In this document: positions 9,623 through 17,045 of the stretch, in pieces
Layout: each line of letters opens with the position of its first letter
Position numbering within the stretch: the stretch's first letter is position 1
Assembly (NCBI GenBank): GCA_963695075.1
Contig: CAVOFR010000001.1
Span: forward strand, 124,001-188,000
DNA: 64,000 nucleotides
Source: CAWCAL01 sp963695075
GTDB lineage: Bacteria > Actinomycetota > Acidimicrobiia > Acidimicrobiales > CAWCAL01
Direction of reading: 5' to 3'
Position numbers and translations under genes: made by a program
The notes under the pieces: model-generated
Seen by the model: the letters and a program-made list of their open reading frames with translations, nothing else
Told to the model about the DNA's origin: nothing
The model's database searches: none

Positions 9623-9657
9623 CCCAAATCTGGTCCGTCAGCGTCGACTCACGACGG
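9623..9657 (+). repeat. 35-bp intergenic repeat, copy A
   Basis: CCCAAATCTGGTCC-GTCAG followed by the hairpin CGTCG-ACTCA-CGACG. It lies just 3' of the dipeptidase gene (stop at 9678) and before the penicillin-acylase start. It is a member of a six-copy family with consensus CCGAAATCTGGTCC-GTCA-S-CGTCG-N5-CGACG-G. Confidence 0.8.
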
Positions 9658-9677
9658 TTCCGCACGATGAGATCGCA

Positions 9678-10766
9678 TCACGGGCGGGCGGCCCCCGGCT
9701 CCGAACCCGTTCGCTCTGCCTCGATCGTGCGCAGGGCATTGCCGCCCAGCACCTTTCCGATGCGGTCACCGTCCCAGCCCCGCTGCATCAGCGTCGCGAC
9801 CAGCCTCGGGAGCTCGGCGTGGCCTCGCAGGTCGCGGGGCGGGACCACGAGGCCGTCGAGGTCGGTCCCGATGGCCGGTGTGTCCTCGCCCGCCACCTTC
9901 GCTATGTGTTCGACATGATCTGCCACGGTCTCGACCGTCGAGGTCCGTCCGCCGAGGAACGACTCTTGAAGGATGACCCCGACGCATCCGCCCGTTCCGG
10001 CGATGGCTCTCAGCTGATCGTCGTCGATGTTCCGCCACATCGGGTGGACTCCGCTGACGCCGGTGTGGGTGACGATGAGCGGTCGGGAAGGGTCGTGGAT
10101 CTCGACGGCGTCCCAGAAGCACTGCGGACTCGCATGGGCCAGATCGACCAGGATCCGGTACTGGTTGCAGCACGCTACGAACTCGCGCCCCCGCTCGGTG
10201 AGTCCCGTCGTCCGTCCCGCTCGGTTGAACGGTGCGCTGGTCTCGCCCAGGGCCGACGTCGTCAGGTGCACCAAGGTGACCCGAACGACGTCGCCGTTCG
10301 CGAGGAGGGGCTCGAAGTCGGTGGCGCGGAGCGCGTTGCCGCCCTGAATTGCGATGAACGCGCCGTGCCGACCCTCCGCACGCGCGGCGCGGTACTCGGC
10401 CACGGTGCGAACGTGTCGAACGTTCGCGTCGGCAGCAAGCAGCTTCTTCAGCCGATCGAGGTTCTTCGCGAGGGCCCGCTGACGCCCTTCTGCCGATCGG
10501 AAGGGGTTGGTGGTGATCGACCACATGCCGCCGGTCAGGCCACCGTCGATCGCCCTGGGTATGTCCACCTGACCCAGGTAGCGGCGCCCCGTCGGCGTCC
10601 GGCGGTGGCGAGTGCTGAGGTCGTAGCCGAAGACGCGCGTCCAGATGAACGAGTCGATATGGAGATCGAAGACCTCGGACTGTCGGTAGAGCTCCACCGC
10701 CTCGACCGGCACACCGAGGGACGATGCCCAGGTGGTGGTGTCGCGGGCGTGCGGTTCAGGTTCCAT
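9678..10766 (-). CDS. Membrane dipeptidase (peptidase family M19)
   Basis: A 362-residue protein. The ATG at 10766 overlaps the end of the preceding alpha/beta hydrolase gene by 11 bp, indicating translational coupling. Family signs are DLHIDSF near residue 34 (the H-x-D zinc motif), GAFIAIQGGNAL, VHLTTSALGETS, LVDLAHAS with a ligand His, IVTHTGVSGVHP, and IGTDLDGL near the C-terminus (Asp). This zinc enzyme class cleaves dipeptides, including those with a D-residue, and some beta-lactams. No signal peptide is visible, so it is likely cytoplasmic. Repeat copy A sits at its 3' end. Confidence 0.85.
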   Translation of the reverse strand: MEPEPHARDTTTWASSLGVPVEAVELYRQSEVFDLHIDSFIWTRVFGYDLSTRHRRTPTGRRYLGQVDIPRAIDGGLTGGMWSITTNPFRSAEGRQRALAKNLDRLKKLLAADANVRHVRTVAEYRAARAEGRHGAFIAIQGGNALRATDFEPLLANGDVVRVTLVHLTTSALGETSAPFNRAGRTTGLTERGREFVACCNQYRILVDLAHASPQCFWDAVEIHDPSRPLIVTHTGVSGVHPMWRNIDDDQLRAIAGTGGCVGVILQESFLGGRTSTVETVADHVEHIAKVAGEDTPAIGTDLDGLVVPPRDLRGHAELPRLVATLMQRGWDGDRIGKVLGGNALRTIEAERTGSEPGAARP

Positions 10767-11625
10767 GGTCCACGAAGTGCTCGATCTGTCGAGCCAGTTC
10801 GACGGGGAGCTCGGTTTCCAGCGAGTGGCGGGCACCCTCGAACACGTGGAGCTCGGACCGGGGGAGCATCCCGTGCAGCTTCGCCACGCCGCGACCCATT
10901 CCGGCGCCGTTGTCGCGGTCGCCCCACATGAGGAGCACCGGTTGTTCGATCTCCGGCGCTAGGTCGAACAGGCTGGTACCGATCTGGTCGGCGGCCAGGC
11001 CCCAGTACATGCGCACGAAGCCGGGGCCGATCACTTCCCGGTAGTAGGCGAAGGTCGTACGCAGGGCCTCCTCGCGGCCGGGGAAGTCACTTCCGTACCA
11101 GAAGCGCGACTGGACCCTGACGGTCGGCCAGAACAGCAACCGGGCAATCGAGGCGTGGTCTCCGATCCAGTGCATCGTCCTGGCGAGCCGGGGGCGGGCG
11201 CCCCAGGCACTGCCGGGGGCCCAGACCACGAGCCGCCGGAACCGATCGGGAAAGCGGTGGCCGAGTCGCAGCACGAGGTTCCCGCCCAGGCTCCCCCCGA
11301 CGGGTACGGCCTCTCCGATGCCCAGGGCGTCGAGGAACCCGACGATCGCGTCCTCGTAGAGCTCGAGGTCGTAACGGCGCTCGGGTTTGTCCGCGTAGCC
11401 GCTGCCCGGTAGGTCGAGTATGAGCACGCGATGACGCTCGGCCAGGGTCGAGGAGAGCTCGTCGTAGCCCTCGATCCGGGAGGTGTGGCCGGGGATGACG
11501 ATCAGGGGCGGTCCGCTCGTCGTCGCGGCGGTTGGACCGGTGTCGACGTAGCGCAGGGAGCATCCCTCGACCTCGACATCCAGCTGGGGGAATCTTGAGC
11601 CCGCGACGGCGGCCGGTCGAGCCAT
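10756..11625 (-). CDS. Alpha/beta hydrolase
   Basis: A 289-residue protein. The ATG at 11625 is chosen because the longer frame only translates the adjacent 35-bp repeat. Fold markers are VIPGHTSRIEGY (oxyanion region), LDLPGSGYADKP, the nucleophile elbow G-G-S-L-G-G-N, WGDRDNGAG (acid) and EGARHSLETELP (catalytic His). It matches small-molecule esterase or C-C hydrolase types. The gene is coupled to the downstream dipeptidase by an 11-bp overlap, so the two products may act in one degradative step series. Specificity is unknown. Confidence 0.8.
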   Translation of the reverse strand: MARPAAVAGSRFPQLDVEVEGCSLRYVDTGPTAATTSGPPLIVIPGHTSRIEGYDELSSTLAERHRVLILDLPGSGYADKPERRYDLELYEDAIVGFLDALGIGEAVPVGGSLGGNLVLRLGHRFPDRFRRLVVWAPGSAWGARPRLARTMHWIGDHASIARLLFWPTVRVQSRFWYGSDFPGREEALRTTFAYYREVIGPGFVRMYWGLAADQIGTSLFDLAPEIEQPVLLMWGDRDNGAGMGRGVAKLHGMLPRSELHVFEGARHSLETELPVELARQIEHFVDHGT

Positions 11626-11699
11626 CGCGGGATGGTAGTCGGCGGGCCCGTTGCACCGACCTCGATGACGACCGGGCGAGCCCACGTGGACCCCCACCG

Positions 11700-11734
11700 C
11701 CGAAATCTGGTCCGTCAGCGTCGATTCACGACGG
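11700..11734 (+). repeat. 35-bp intergenic repeat, copy B
   Basis: CCGAAATCTGGTCCGTCAG then hairpin CGTCG-ATTCA-CGACG. It differs from copy A at only three positions. The TGA stop of the adjoining esterase gene (11726-11728) lies inside the hairpin loop and right arm, so the repeat supplies the end of that gene. Confidence 0.85.
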
Positions 11735-12715
11735 TCCGGCACCGGGAGAACCGGCCACGGGCGCGCGGTTGCCGCCTCCGAGTGCGTCAGCCAACGCGGC
11801 GACGGCCTTCGCCTCGTACGCCCTCGAGGACTCGAGGAGTCGGGTGAGGGCGAAGCTCGCGTGGAGGTGGCCGGGCAGCCGAACGTGCTGCGCCGGAACG
11901 CCGGCCGCTCTGAGCGCGAGCGCGTAGGCCTCGCCGTCGCCGCGGAGGCGGTCGTACTCGGCGCTCATGATCCATGCCGGAGGTAGACCTCGGTGGTCGT
12001 CGGCCAGCAGGGGAGAGCAGCGGGGGTCGGTCGCCATCGCCGGATCGGGGAGGTAGTGCTCGAGGTAGTCGTCGATCGCCGCGGCGTCCAGCAGGTAGCC
12101 GTCGGCGACCTCCCGGTGGCCCGACTGAGCCAGTGTCAGGTCGGTGGCCGGGACATCGAGCCACTGATGGCAGATCGTCGGTCCACCCCGGTCGCGTGCC
12201 ATGAGACAGACCGCGGCCGCGAGGTTGGCGCCGGCCGACTCGCCGCCCACGGCCACCCGGTCGGGATCCACGCCCAGTTGATCGGCGCGGTCGACCAGGT
12301 CACATACCGCGGCGTAGCAGTCCTCGGGCGCGGTCGGGAACTGGTTCTCCGGGGCCATGCGGTAGTCGACGGACGCGACGACGCACTCGGCCCCGACCGC
12401 GATCGTGCGACAACGGGGGTCCCGCTCGTCCAGTCCCCCCTTGCACCAACCGCCACCGTGGAAGAACACGAACAGGGGCAGCGGCCCGGGAACGAAGGGC
12501 CGGTACAGCCGTACGCGGATCCGCCCACCGTCGACCGGCACGGCGATGTGCTCCAACGAAGCGACGTTCGGTCCCGGGAGCATCAAGGTCCATCCCGCCA
12601 TGCGCGCCTGCCGAGCGTCGCTGGCCCGACGCGTTGGCATCGGGACGTCGAAGTCGTCGCGCTGCAGCCGTCGAGCGATGGGGAGGAGTCGCCTGATGCG
12701 GGCTTCGAGCGGCAT
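11726..12715 (-). CDS. HSL-family alpha/beta hydrolase (esterase/lipase)
   Basis: A 329-residue protein of the hormone-sensitive-lipase family: the oxyanion-hole motif H-G-G-G-W near residue 90, the nucleophile elbow GGESAGANLAA near residue 165, an Asp-containing SAEYDRLRGDGE segment and the catalytic His in RLPGHLHASF. It hydrolyses short acyl esters in the cytoplasm; the natural substrate is unknown. Its last codons and stop fall inside repeat copy B, so the C-terminal few residues (SPGAGPS) may have been set by the repeat. The HD-domain gene lies 10 bp upstream on the same strand. Confidence 0.85.
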   Translation of the reverse strand: MPLEARIRRLLPIARRLQRDDFDVPMPTRRASDARQARMAGWTLMLPGPNVASLEHIAVPVDGGRIRVRLYRPFVPGPLPLFVFFHGGGWCKGGLDERDPRCRTIAVGAECVVASVDYRMAPENQFPTAPEDCYAAVCDLVDRADQLGVDPDRVAVGGESAGANLAAAVCLMARDRGGPTICHQWLDVPATDLTLAQSGHREVADGYLLDAAAIDDYLEHYLPDPAMATDPRCSPLLADDHRGLPPAWIMSAEYDRLRGDGEAYALALRAAGVPAQHVRLPGHLHASFALTRLLESSRAYEAKAVAALADALGGGNRAPVAGSPGAGPS

Positions 12716-12725
12716 CCAGGGGACG

Positions 12726-13514
12726 CTACCGGGCGTCGAAGGGGGCGAATCTGATCGCGGGGATGAATCCGGTCTTCTTCAGCAACGCGAACCGACCTCC
12801 CGGCACAGCGGCTGCCTCGGCCCGGATCATGGCGGTGATCTCCGCGGTGACCCCCTCGCGAGGGTGGTCGCGGAGTACCCGGTCGACAGAGTCGGCCGGT
12901 ACGTCGCACAGGCGGAGTCCGCCGAGGTCAAGGGTGGCGCCGGCCTGGATGTAGAAGCCCTCGGGTCCGTCGGTGACCGGATCGATCCCAGGCGTGGTGT
13001 GCACGGTGATCGCGTCCTGCAGCCGGCGAACCTCGGCCTCGTCGCGGTGGGCCGCAGCGCACGCGGCCGCGGTACGTGCGCTCCGTATGGTGAAGTCCTC
13101 GCCGGCGATCGACTCGGCGATACCCGCGTCGTGGAGGAGTGCCCCGACGTAGAAGAGCTCCTGGTCGAGCGAATTGTCACCGTCGAAGACGGCCAGGGCC
13201 CGGCCGAAGGCCCACGTGCGGTACGAGTGACCGATGATCGAGGCCGGTTGCTCGGCGCACGCTTCTTCGGCCTCGCGGGCGAGCGCGCTGTCGGGTGGCG
13301 GCGGGAGATCATCGACCCGGTCCGGACGTCGACCGAGGAGTACCTTGACCCGGCTGGCGATGCCGTCGAGTTGGCCACGGCCGATGGCGACGAGGAGAGT
13401 CCGGCGTTCTCTCGACGTGAGCGTCCCGCCGGTCCGCTCGGTCCAGTCGATGCCGCCGACCCGCGCGGGATCGGGAATCGTCGTGGATGCCGGGCCCGGG
13501 TCGATGGATCGACG
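12726..13514 (-). CDS. HD-domain protein, start codon unclear
   Basis: The frame is open from the TAG at 13515-13517 to the stop at 12726, 263 codons. HD-fold features are GHSYRTWAFGRAL (first His), FYVGALLHDAGI (the HD pair) and a later D-A-I-x-V-H-T-T-P helix, resembling actinobacterial HD phosphohydrolase or cyanamide-hydratase-like proteins. Reading down from 13514 there is no ATG, GTG or TTG before GTG at 13004, which lies after the HD residues. So either a rare start (for example ATC or ATT near 13505-13476) is used, a frameshift is present, or the gene is decaying. Base composition and codon use look normal for a functional gene. Confidence 0.6.
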   Translation of the reverse strand, partial: RRSIDPGPASTTIPDPARVGGIDWTERTGGTLTSRERRTLLVAIGRGQLDGIASRVKVLLGRRPDRVDDLPPPPDSALAREAEEACAEQPASIIGHSYRTWAFGRALAVFDGDNSLDQELFYVGALLHDAGIAESIAGEDFTIRSARTAAACAAAHRDEAEVRRLQDAITVHTTPGIDPVTDGPEGFYIQAGATLDLGGLRLCDVPADSVDRVLRDHPREGVTAEITAMIRAEAAAVPGGRFALLKKTGFIPAIRFAPFDAR

Positions 13515-13537
13515 CTAGTTGGTCCGCAAGCCGCAGG

Positions 13538-14461
13538 TCAGCGGTCGAGGAACTCGCGTGTTGTGTCGACGACGAAGTCGGTGTCGTCGAGCCATGGTGC
13601 GTGACCGGCGCCCGGCATGATCGTCAGCTCGGCATCGGGGACGTGTGCGCTGAACTCGGTGGCCGTGGTCGCCCCGCCGAAGGGATCCTCTTCGCCCCAC
13701 AGGAATGCCACCGGTGTCGCAATACGGGCGAGGAGGCTCGTCGGCAGGAGGAAGTGGCCCATCGGATCGCCCCAGGGGTGGGGAACCGGTGGCCCGGCTC
13801 GCAGCTCGTTGCGCATCGTGTCGGTGTGCCGGAGCATGGCCACGAACCATTCGATGAGCTCGTCGGAGACCCGGCCGGCGTCGAGGGCCTGCCCGAGCCC
13901 TATCTGTCGCAGCATCGCGCGCACCGCGCCGCGCGTCGGAGGGACAGCGGCCATCACCCGACCGAGGCCGGGGAGGGCGCCGACCCTCATCACGAACGGG
14001 AGGGTGCCGGTCGGGGCGCCGACGGTCCATGCGATGTGGACCAGACTCGTGACGCGATCGGGGTTCGCCGCGGTCGACCGGAACGCGAAGTAGCCACCGA
14101 GCGAGGTGGAGACGACCGCCGCGGCCGGTAGTCCGATGCCGTCGAGCACGTCGCCGACCAGTTCGTCCGCGTACGCCTCCAGTTCCGCGACGTTCTCGAA
14201 CGGCCGGGGGAGCGGTTCGCTTAGCCCACAGCCCGGCCGGTCCAGGACGACGCGGCGGAATCCGTCGAGGCCGGCGACGAGGGGCGCCCAGCTCGCCCCG
14301 CAGTTCGTCGTGCCGTGGATGAAGAGCACGGTCGGTCCCGTTCCGACCTCCTGGACCCGGACCGAGATGCCGGCCCGAGGCAGCTCGATCCGCCGCTCGG
14401 AGGGAACGACGCCCACCGACTCCCAGAGCCGCCGCTCGGCCTCTCGGTAGCGGGCCTCCAT
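13538..14461 (-). CDS. Alpha/beta hydrolase
   Basis: A 307-residue protein. ATG at 14461 has GGAGG six bases upstream and is preferred over GTG at 14467. Markers are VLFIHGTTNCGASW (oxyanion), LDRPGCGLSEPL, the nucleophile elbow VVSTSLGGYFA, FLWGEEDPFGG (acid) and MPGAGHAPWLDD (catalytic His). It resembles haloalkane-dehalogenase or esterase-like hydrolases. The ribosome site directly abuts repeat copy C, whose CGG end lies next to the GGAGG. It is the first of a minus-strand run of hydrolase genes reaching 9.7 kb. Confidence 0.8.
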   Translation of the reverse strand: MEARYREAERRLWESVGVVPSERRIELPRAGISVRVQEVGTGPTVLFIHGTTNCGASWAPLVAGLDGFRRVVLDRPGCGLSEPLPRPFENVAELEAYADELVGDVLDGIGLPAAAVVSTSLGGYFAFRSTAANPDRVTSLVHIAWTVGAPTGTLPFVMRVGALPGLGRVMAAVPPTRGAVRAMLRQIGLGQALDAGRVSDELIEWFVAMLRHTDTMRNELRAGPPVPHPWGDPMGHFLLPTSLLARIATPVAFLWGEEDPFGGATTATEFSAHVPDAELTIMPGAGHAPWLDDTDFVVDTTREFLDR

Positions 14462-14470
14462 CGTCACCCT

Positions 14471-14505
14471 CCGAAATCTGGTCCGTCAGCGTCGGTGAGC
14501 GACGC
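14471..14505 (+). repeat. 35-bp intergenic repeat, copy C
   Basis: CCGAAATCTGGTCCGTCA then hairpin GCGTCG-GTGAG-CGACGC, one base pair longer than in copies A and B because G and C changed together at both ends of the stem. It lies between the alpha/beta hydrolase start and the membrane-protein stop. Confidence 0.85.
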
Positions 14506-14533
14506 CTGCGTCGTGGGAGTTCGCCCTCGAACT

Positions 14534-15379
14534 CTACGCGTGGACCAGTGGCTCGGCCGGTTCGAGCTCGGTCGGCTCCTCGCCGTGCAGCCAGCGACCG
14601 AGCAGCCCGAGTCCGGCGGCGAATAAGGCCGCTCCGACGCCGAGCCCGACGGTGTTGGCGTGCCAGTATTCACCCCATTCGTCGACGGGCCCGAACTCGA
14701 TGGCCCGTAGCGTCGTCCCGGTGGCGATCCCGATGATCCAGGCCGAGCCGAGGAGTGCGGTGGGCAGCCTCGGGGCCACGTCGACGCTCACCATCGCTGC
14801 GACGAACAACGCAGCCCCGAACGCCACCAGGGAGGCCCATATCAGGGGAAGCCACGCGGCAACGCCGGCGAGAGCGCCGAGGCTCATGCAGACCATTCCC
14901 GTGGTCGCGAGGAGACCGAGGCCGCCGAGGCGCTCCCGCAGGCCGACCATCACGGCGACGGTCAGTGTCGCGGCCGCGACGAGGGAGAACGTCCCGACCA
15001 TCCAGGTCAGCTGACTGACGGTGTCCCATCCGCCCTGGGCGTCATCCCACCACAGCGAAATGAGTAGGCACAACGGCATGACGAGCCACAACCCGGCGGT
15101 GACCATCGCGAGGAGGCCGACGCCGTTGGTCGATCGGGTGGGCACAGCGATTCCAGCCCGGGAGGTGGTCGCCAGCGCTGCGGCGACGACCTCCGGCTCG
15201 CCGAACCGATCCAGGATGCGCTGCTGGGCGGTGTCGTCGCCGGAGGCGCCACCCACCTCGTCCATGGCCGAGTACAAGTGGTCACGCAGCTCGTCGATGA
15301 CCTCGTCGGCATTGGCCCGCCAGTGCAAGCGGCCGGAGAGCCGCTCGAGGTAGGAGTCGATCAGGTGATAGCTGGCCAC
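14534..15379 (-). CDS. PadR-associated multi-pass membrane protein
   Basis: A 281-residue protein. The GTG at 15379 is preceded by GGGAGG at 6-base spacing and overlaps the PadR gene by 19 bp. Residues 1-60 are soluble and contain EVIDELRDHLYSAMDEV, the N-terminal helical pattern (permease-prefix, DUF1700-like) usual in proteins encoded after PadR repressors. About seven to eight hydrophobic helices follow, with ten Gly/Ala-rich turns and an acidic C-terminus. Function is unknown. Its coupling to PadR suggests it is made only when the repressor's signal is present. Confidence 0.75.
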   Translation of the reverse strand: MASYHLIDSYLERLSGRLHWRANADEVIDELRDHLYSAMDEVGGASGDDTAQQRILDRFGEPEVVAAALATTSRAGIAVPTRSTNGVGLLAMVTAGLWLVMPLCLLISLWWDDAQGGWDTVSQLTWMVGTFSLVAAATLTVAVMVGLRERLGGLGLLATTGMVCMSLGALAGVAAWLPLIWASLVAFGAALFVAAMVSVDVAPRLPTALLGSAWIIGIATGTTLRAIEFGPVDEWGEYWHANTVGLGVGAALFAAGLGLLGRWLHGEEPTELEPAEPLVHA

Positions 15380-15699
15380 GGGGTACCTCCCAGCACCATG
15401 CCGACGGCGGCCGAGAAGGATTCCCAGCTCTGCCGCTGCTCTCCGAGGGCTGACCTGCCCCTGTCGGTGAGTCGGTAGGTCCGCCGCCTCCGGCCCTGGA
15501 CCACGGACCACTCCGAGGCGAGGTGGCCGGCCTTCTCCAACCGGTGGAGTGCCGGGTAGACGGTTCCCTCGGGCAGGTCGAACACTTCGCCACTGCGGGA
15601 GCGGAGCTCCTCGATCACCGCGTAGCCGTGCTTCGCTCCGTCGGCGAGGACCGCCAGGGTCAGGAGGTCCAGGTGGCCCTTCAGAGTCTGGGTGCTCAT
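15361..15699 (-). CDS. PadR family transcriptional repressor
   Basis: A 112-residue winged-helix protein: KGHLDLLTLAVLADGAKHGY is the family's first helices, EGTVYPALHRLEKAG the recognition helix, and GRRRRTYRLTDRG the wing. A C-terminal helix for dimerisation follows. PadR proteins repress their own operon and release DNA on ligand binding. A strong dyad lies directly upstream of its ATG (15701-15730), and the downstream membrane protein is translationally coupled, so this is a two-gene autoregulated unit. Confidence 0.9.
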   Translation of the reverse strand: MSTQTLKGHLDLLTLAVLADGAKHGYAVIEELRSRSGEVFDLPEGTVYPALHRLEKAGHLASEWSVVQGRRRRTYRLTDRGRSALGEQRQSWESFSAAVGMVLGGTPWPAIT

Positions 15700-15700
15700 A

Positions 15701-15730
15701 CCTAGGGTTTCTATACTAAGAAAGACTAGG
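15701..15730. promoter_or_regulatory. Candidate PadR operator (30-bp dyad)
   Basis: Outer arms CCTAG/CTAGG and inner arms TTTCT/AGAAA (15708-15712 and 15719-15723) give 10 of 15 symmetric pairs in a 30-bp dyad, one base from the PadR start codon. It is AT-rich compared with its surroundings and should overlap the promoter, as expected for autorepression. Confidence 0.65.
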
Positions 15731-15763
15731 TGTCAACCCCTCGGCCGGCTCTGTTCGAGCCGC

Positions 15764-16957
15764 TCACGACTCGAGGCAGCCGTACACCGCGTCGATCAGG
15801 TTGGTGGTCCGGGGGTCGCCCGTGAGGCCCAGGAACATCTTGTTCATGACGTAGCCGAAGCCCAGCTCGTGGTCCGGATCGGCCATGCCCATCGAGCCGC
15901 CCGCGCCGAAGTGACCGAAGTTCCGGTCGTTGCCCAGCGGCATGATCGACGAGGGCAGCATGAATCCCAGCCCGTAGCGCAGGTCCATGTCCATCAGGAC
16001 GGTGTCGGTGCCTTCGGACTGCGGTTCGATGGCGTCGGCGACCTGCTCGGCCGACAACAGCCTGGTCCCGTCGACCTCACCGACACACGCCGCGTACATC
16101 CTGGCCAGCGACCGGGCATCGCAGATGCCATTTGCCGCGGGGATCTCGGCCCGCCAGGTCTCAGGATGGTTGTAGCGGTCCATCTCGACCTCTTCGACCG
16201 GAGCGGCGAGCGCACGGCCGAGCAGCGTCTCGGGACCGATGAACTGGTCCATCATCGCCTTGATGGTCGGGTCGTCGGGTACCGGGAAGGTCTCGAGCAT
16301 GGCGACGCGGTGGTGGTGCTCGTCGGGCGTGCCGATCCAGAAGTCGAGCCCGAGCGGGCCGGCGACCTCGTCCTGGAAGAACGAGCCGACGCTTCTGCCG
16401 CTGACGCGCTTGATCACCTCGCCCACGAGCCAGCCGTAGGTGACGGCGTGGTAGCCGTGTTTGCTGCCGGGTTCCCAGACAGGTGCCATGTTCTCCAGCG
16501 CGGACACGACCGGTTCCCACTCCAGCATCTCCGCGTGGGTCATCGTGTCCTCGACATAGGGCAGGCCCGACTTGTGACACAGCAGGTAGCGCACCGGAAT
16601 CGTGTCCTTGCCGTGCTTGCCGAACTCGGGCCAGTAGTCGACGACGGGGGCGTCGAGATCGAGCTCGCCGCGCTGGGCGAGCAGATTCGCGCAGATCGCC
16701 GTCGCTCCCTTTGTGGTCGAGAACACCAGGGCGAGGGTGTGCTCGTCCCAGGCCCGGCCGGTCGCGGGATCGGCGATTCCTCCCCACAGGTCGACCACCT
16801 TCTCGCCGCGGTGGTACAGGGAGAACGCAGCGCCGATCTCCCGGGGACTGCCGCCCAGCATCGGAGCCAGCGGATCGACGTCCAGTTCGTAGTTAGCCTC
16901 GAAAGCTGCTCGGACCGGCTCCCAGCCGTTCGCTGTCTCGCCGTGGATCTCGGGCAT
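15764..16957 (-). CDS. Serine hydrolase (beta-lactamase / EstB family)
   Basis: A 397-residue protein. The ATG at 16957 has GGGGG five bases upstream. The catalytic S-x-x-K motif is FSTTKGAT; the Tyr motif is in YHAVTYGWLVGEV; a GGSMGMADPDHELGFGYVMNKM segment near the C-terminus takes the place of the KTG box. The family covers esterases such as EstB and LACTB-like proteins rather than true beta-lactamases. There is no signal peptide, so it is cytoplasmic. It is divergent from the SulP gene with about 90 bp between the two starts. Confidence 0.85.
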   Translation of the reverse strand: MPEIHGETANGWEPVRAAFEANYELDVDPLAPMLGGSPREIGAAFSLYHRGEKVVDLWGGIADPATGRAWDEHTLALVFSTTKGATAICANLLAQRGELDLDAPVVDYWPEFGKHGKDTIPVRYLLCHKSGLPYVEDTMTHAEMLEWEPVVSALENMAPVWEPGSKHGYHAVTYGWLVGEVIKRVSGRSVGSFFQDEVAGPLGLDFWIGTPDEHHHRVAMLETFPVPDDPTIKAMMDQFIGPETLLGRALAAPVEEVEMDRYNHPETWRAEIPAANGICDARSLARMYAACVGEVDGTRLLSAEQVADAIEPQSEGTDTVLMDMDLRYGLGFMLPSSIMPLGNDRNFGHFGAGGSMGMADPDHELGFGYVMNKMFLGLTGDPRTTNLIDAVYGCLES

Positions 16958-17045
16958 GGTTTCCCCCTTGGTCGTCGGTCCCGGAGGCGCCAACGGTAGT
17001 ACCTGCATGCCCGGGTGACCGCCTCCCATCCGCGAAGCTGTCGGC

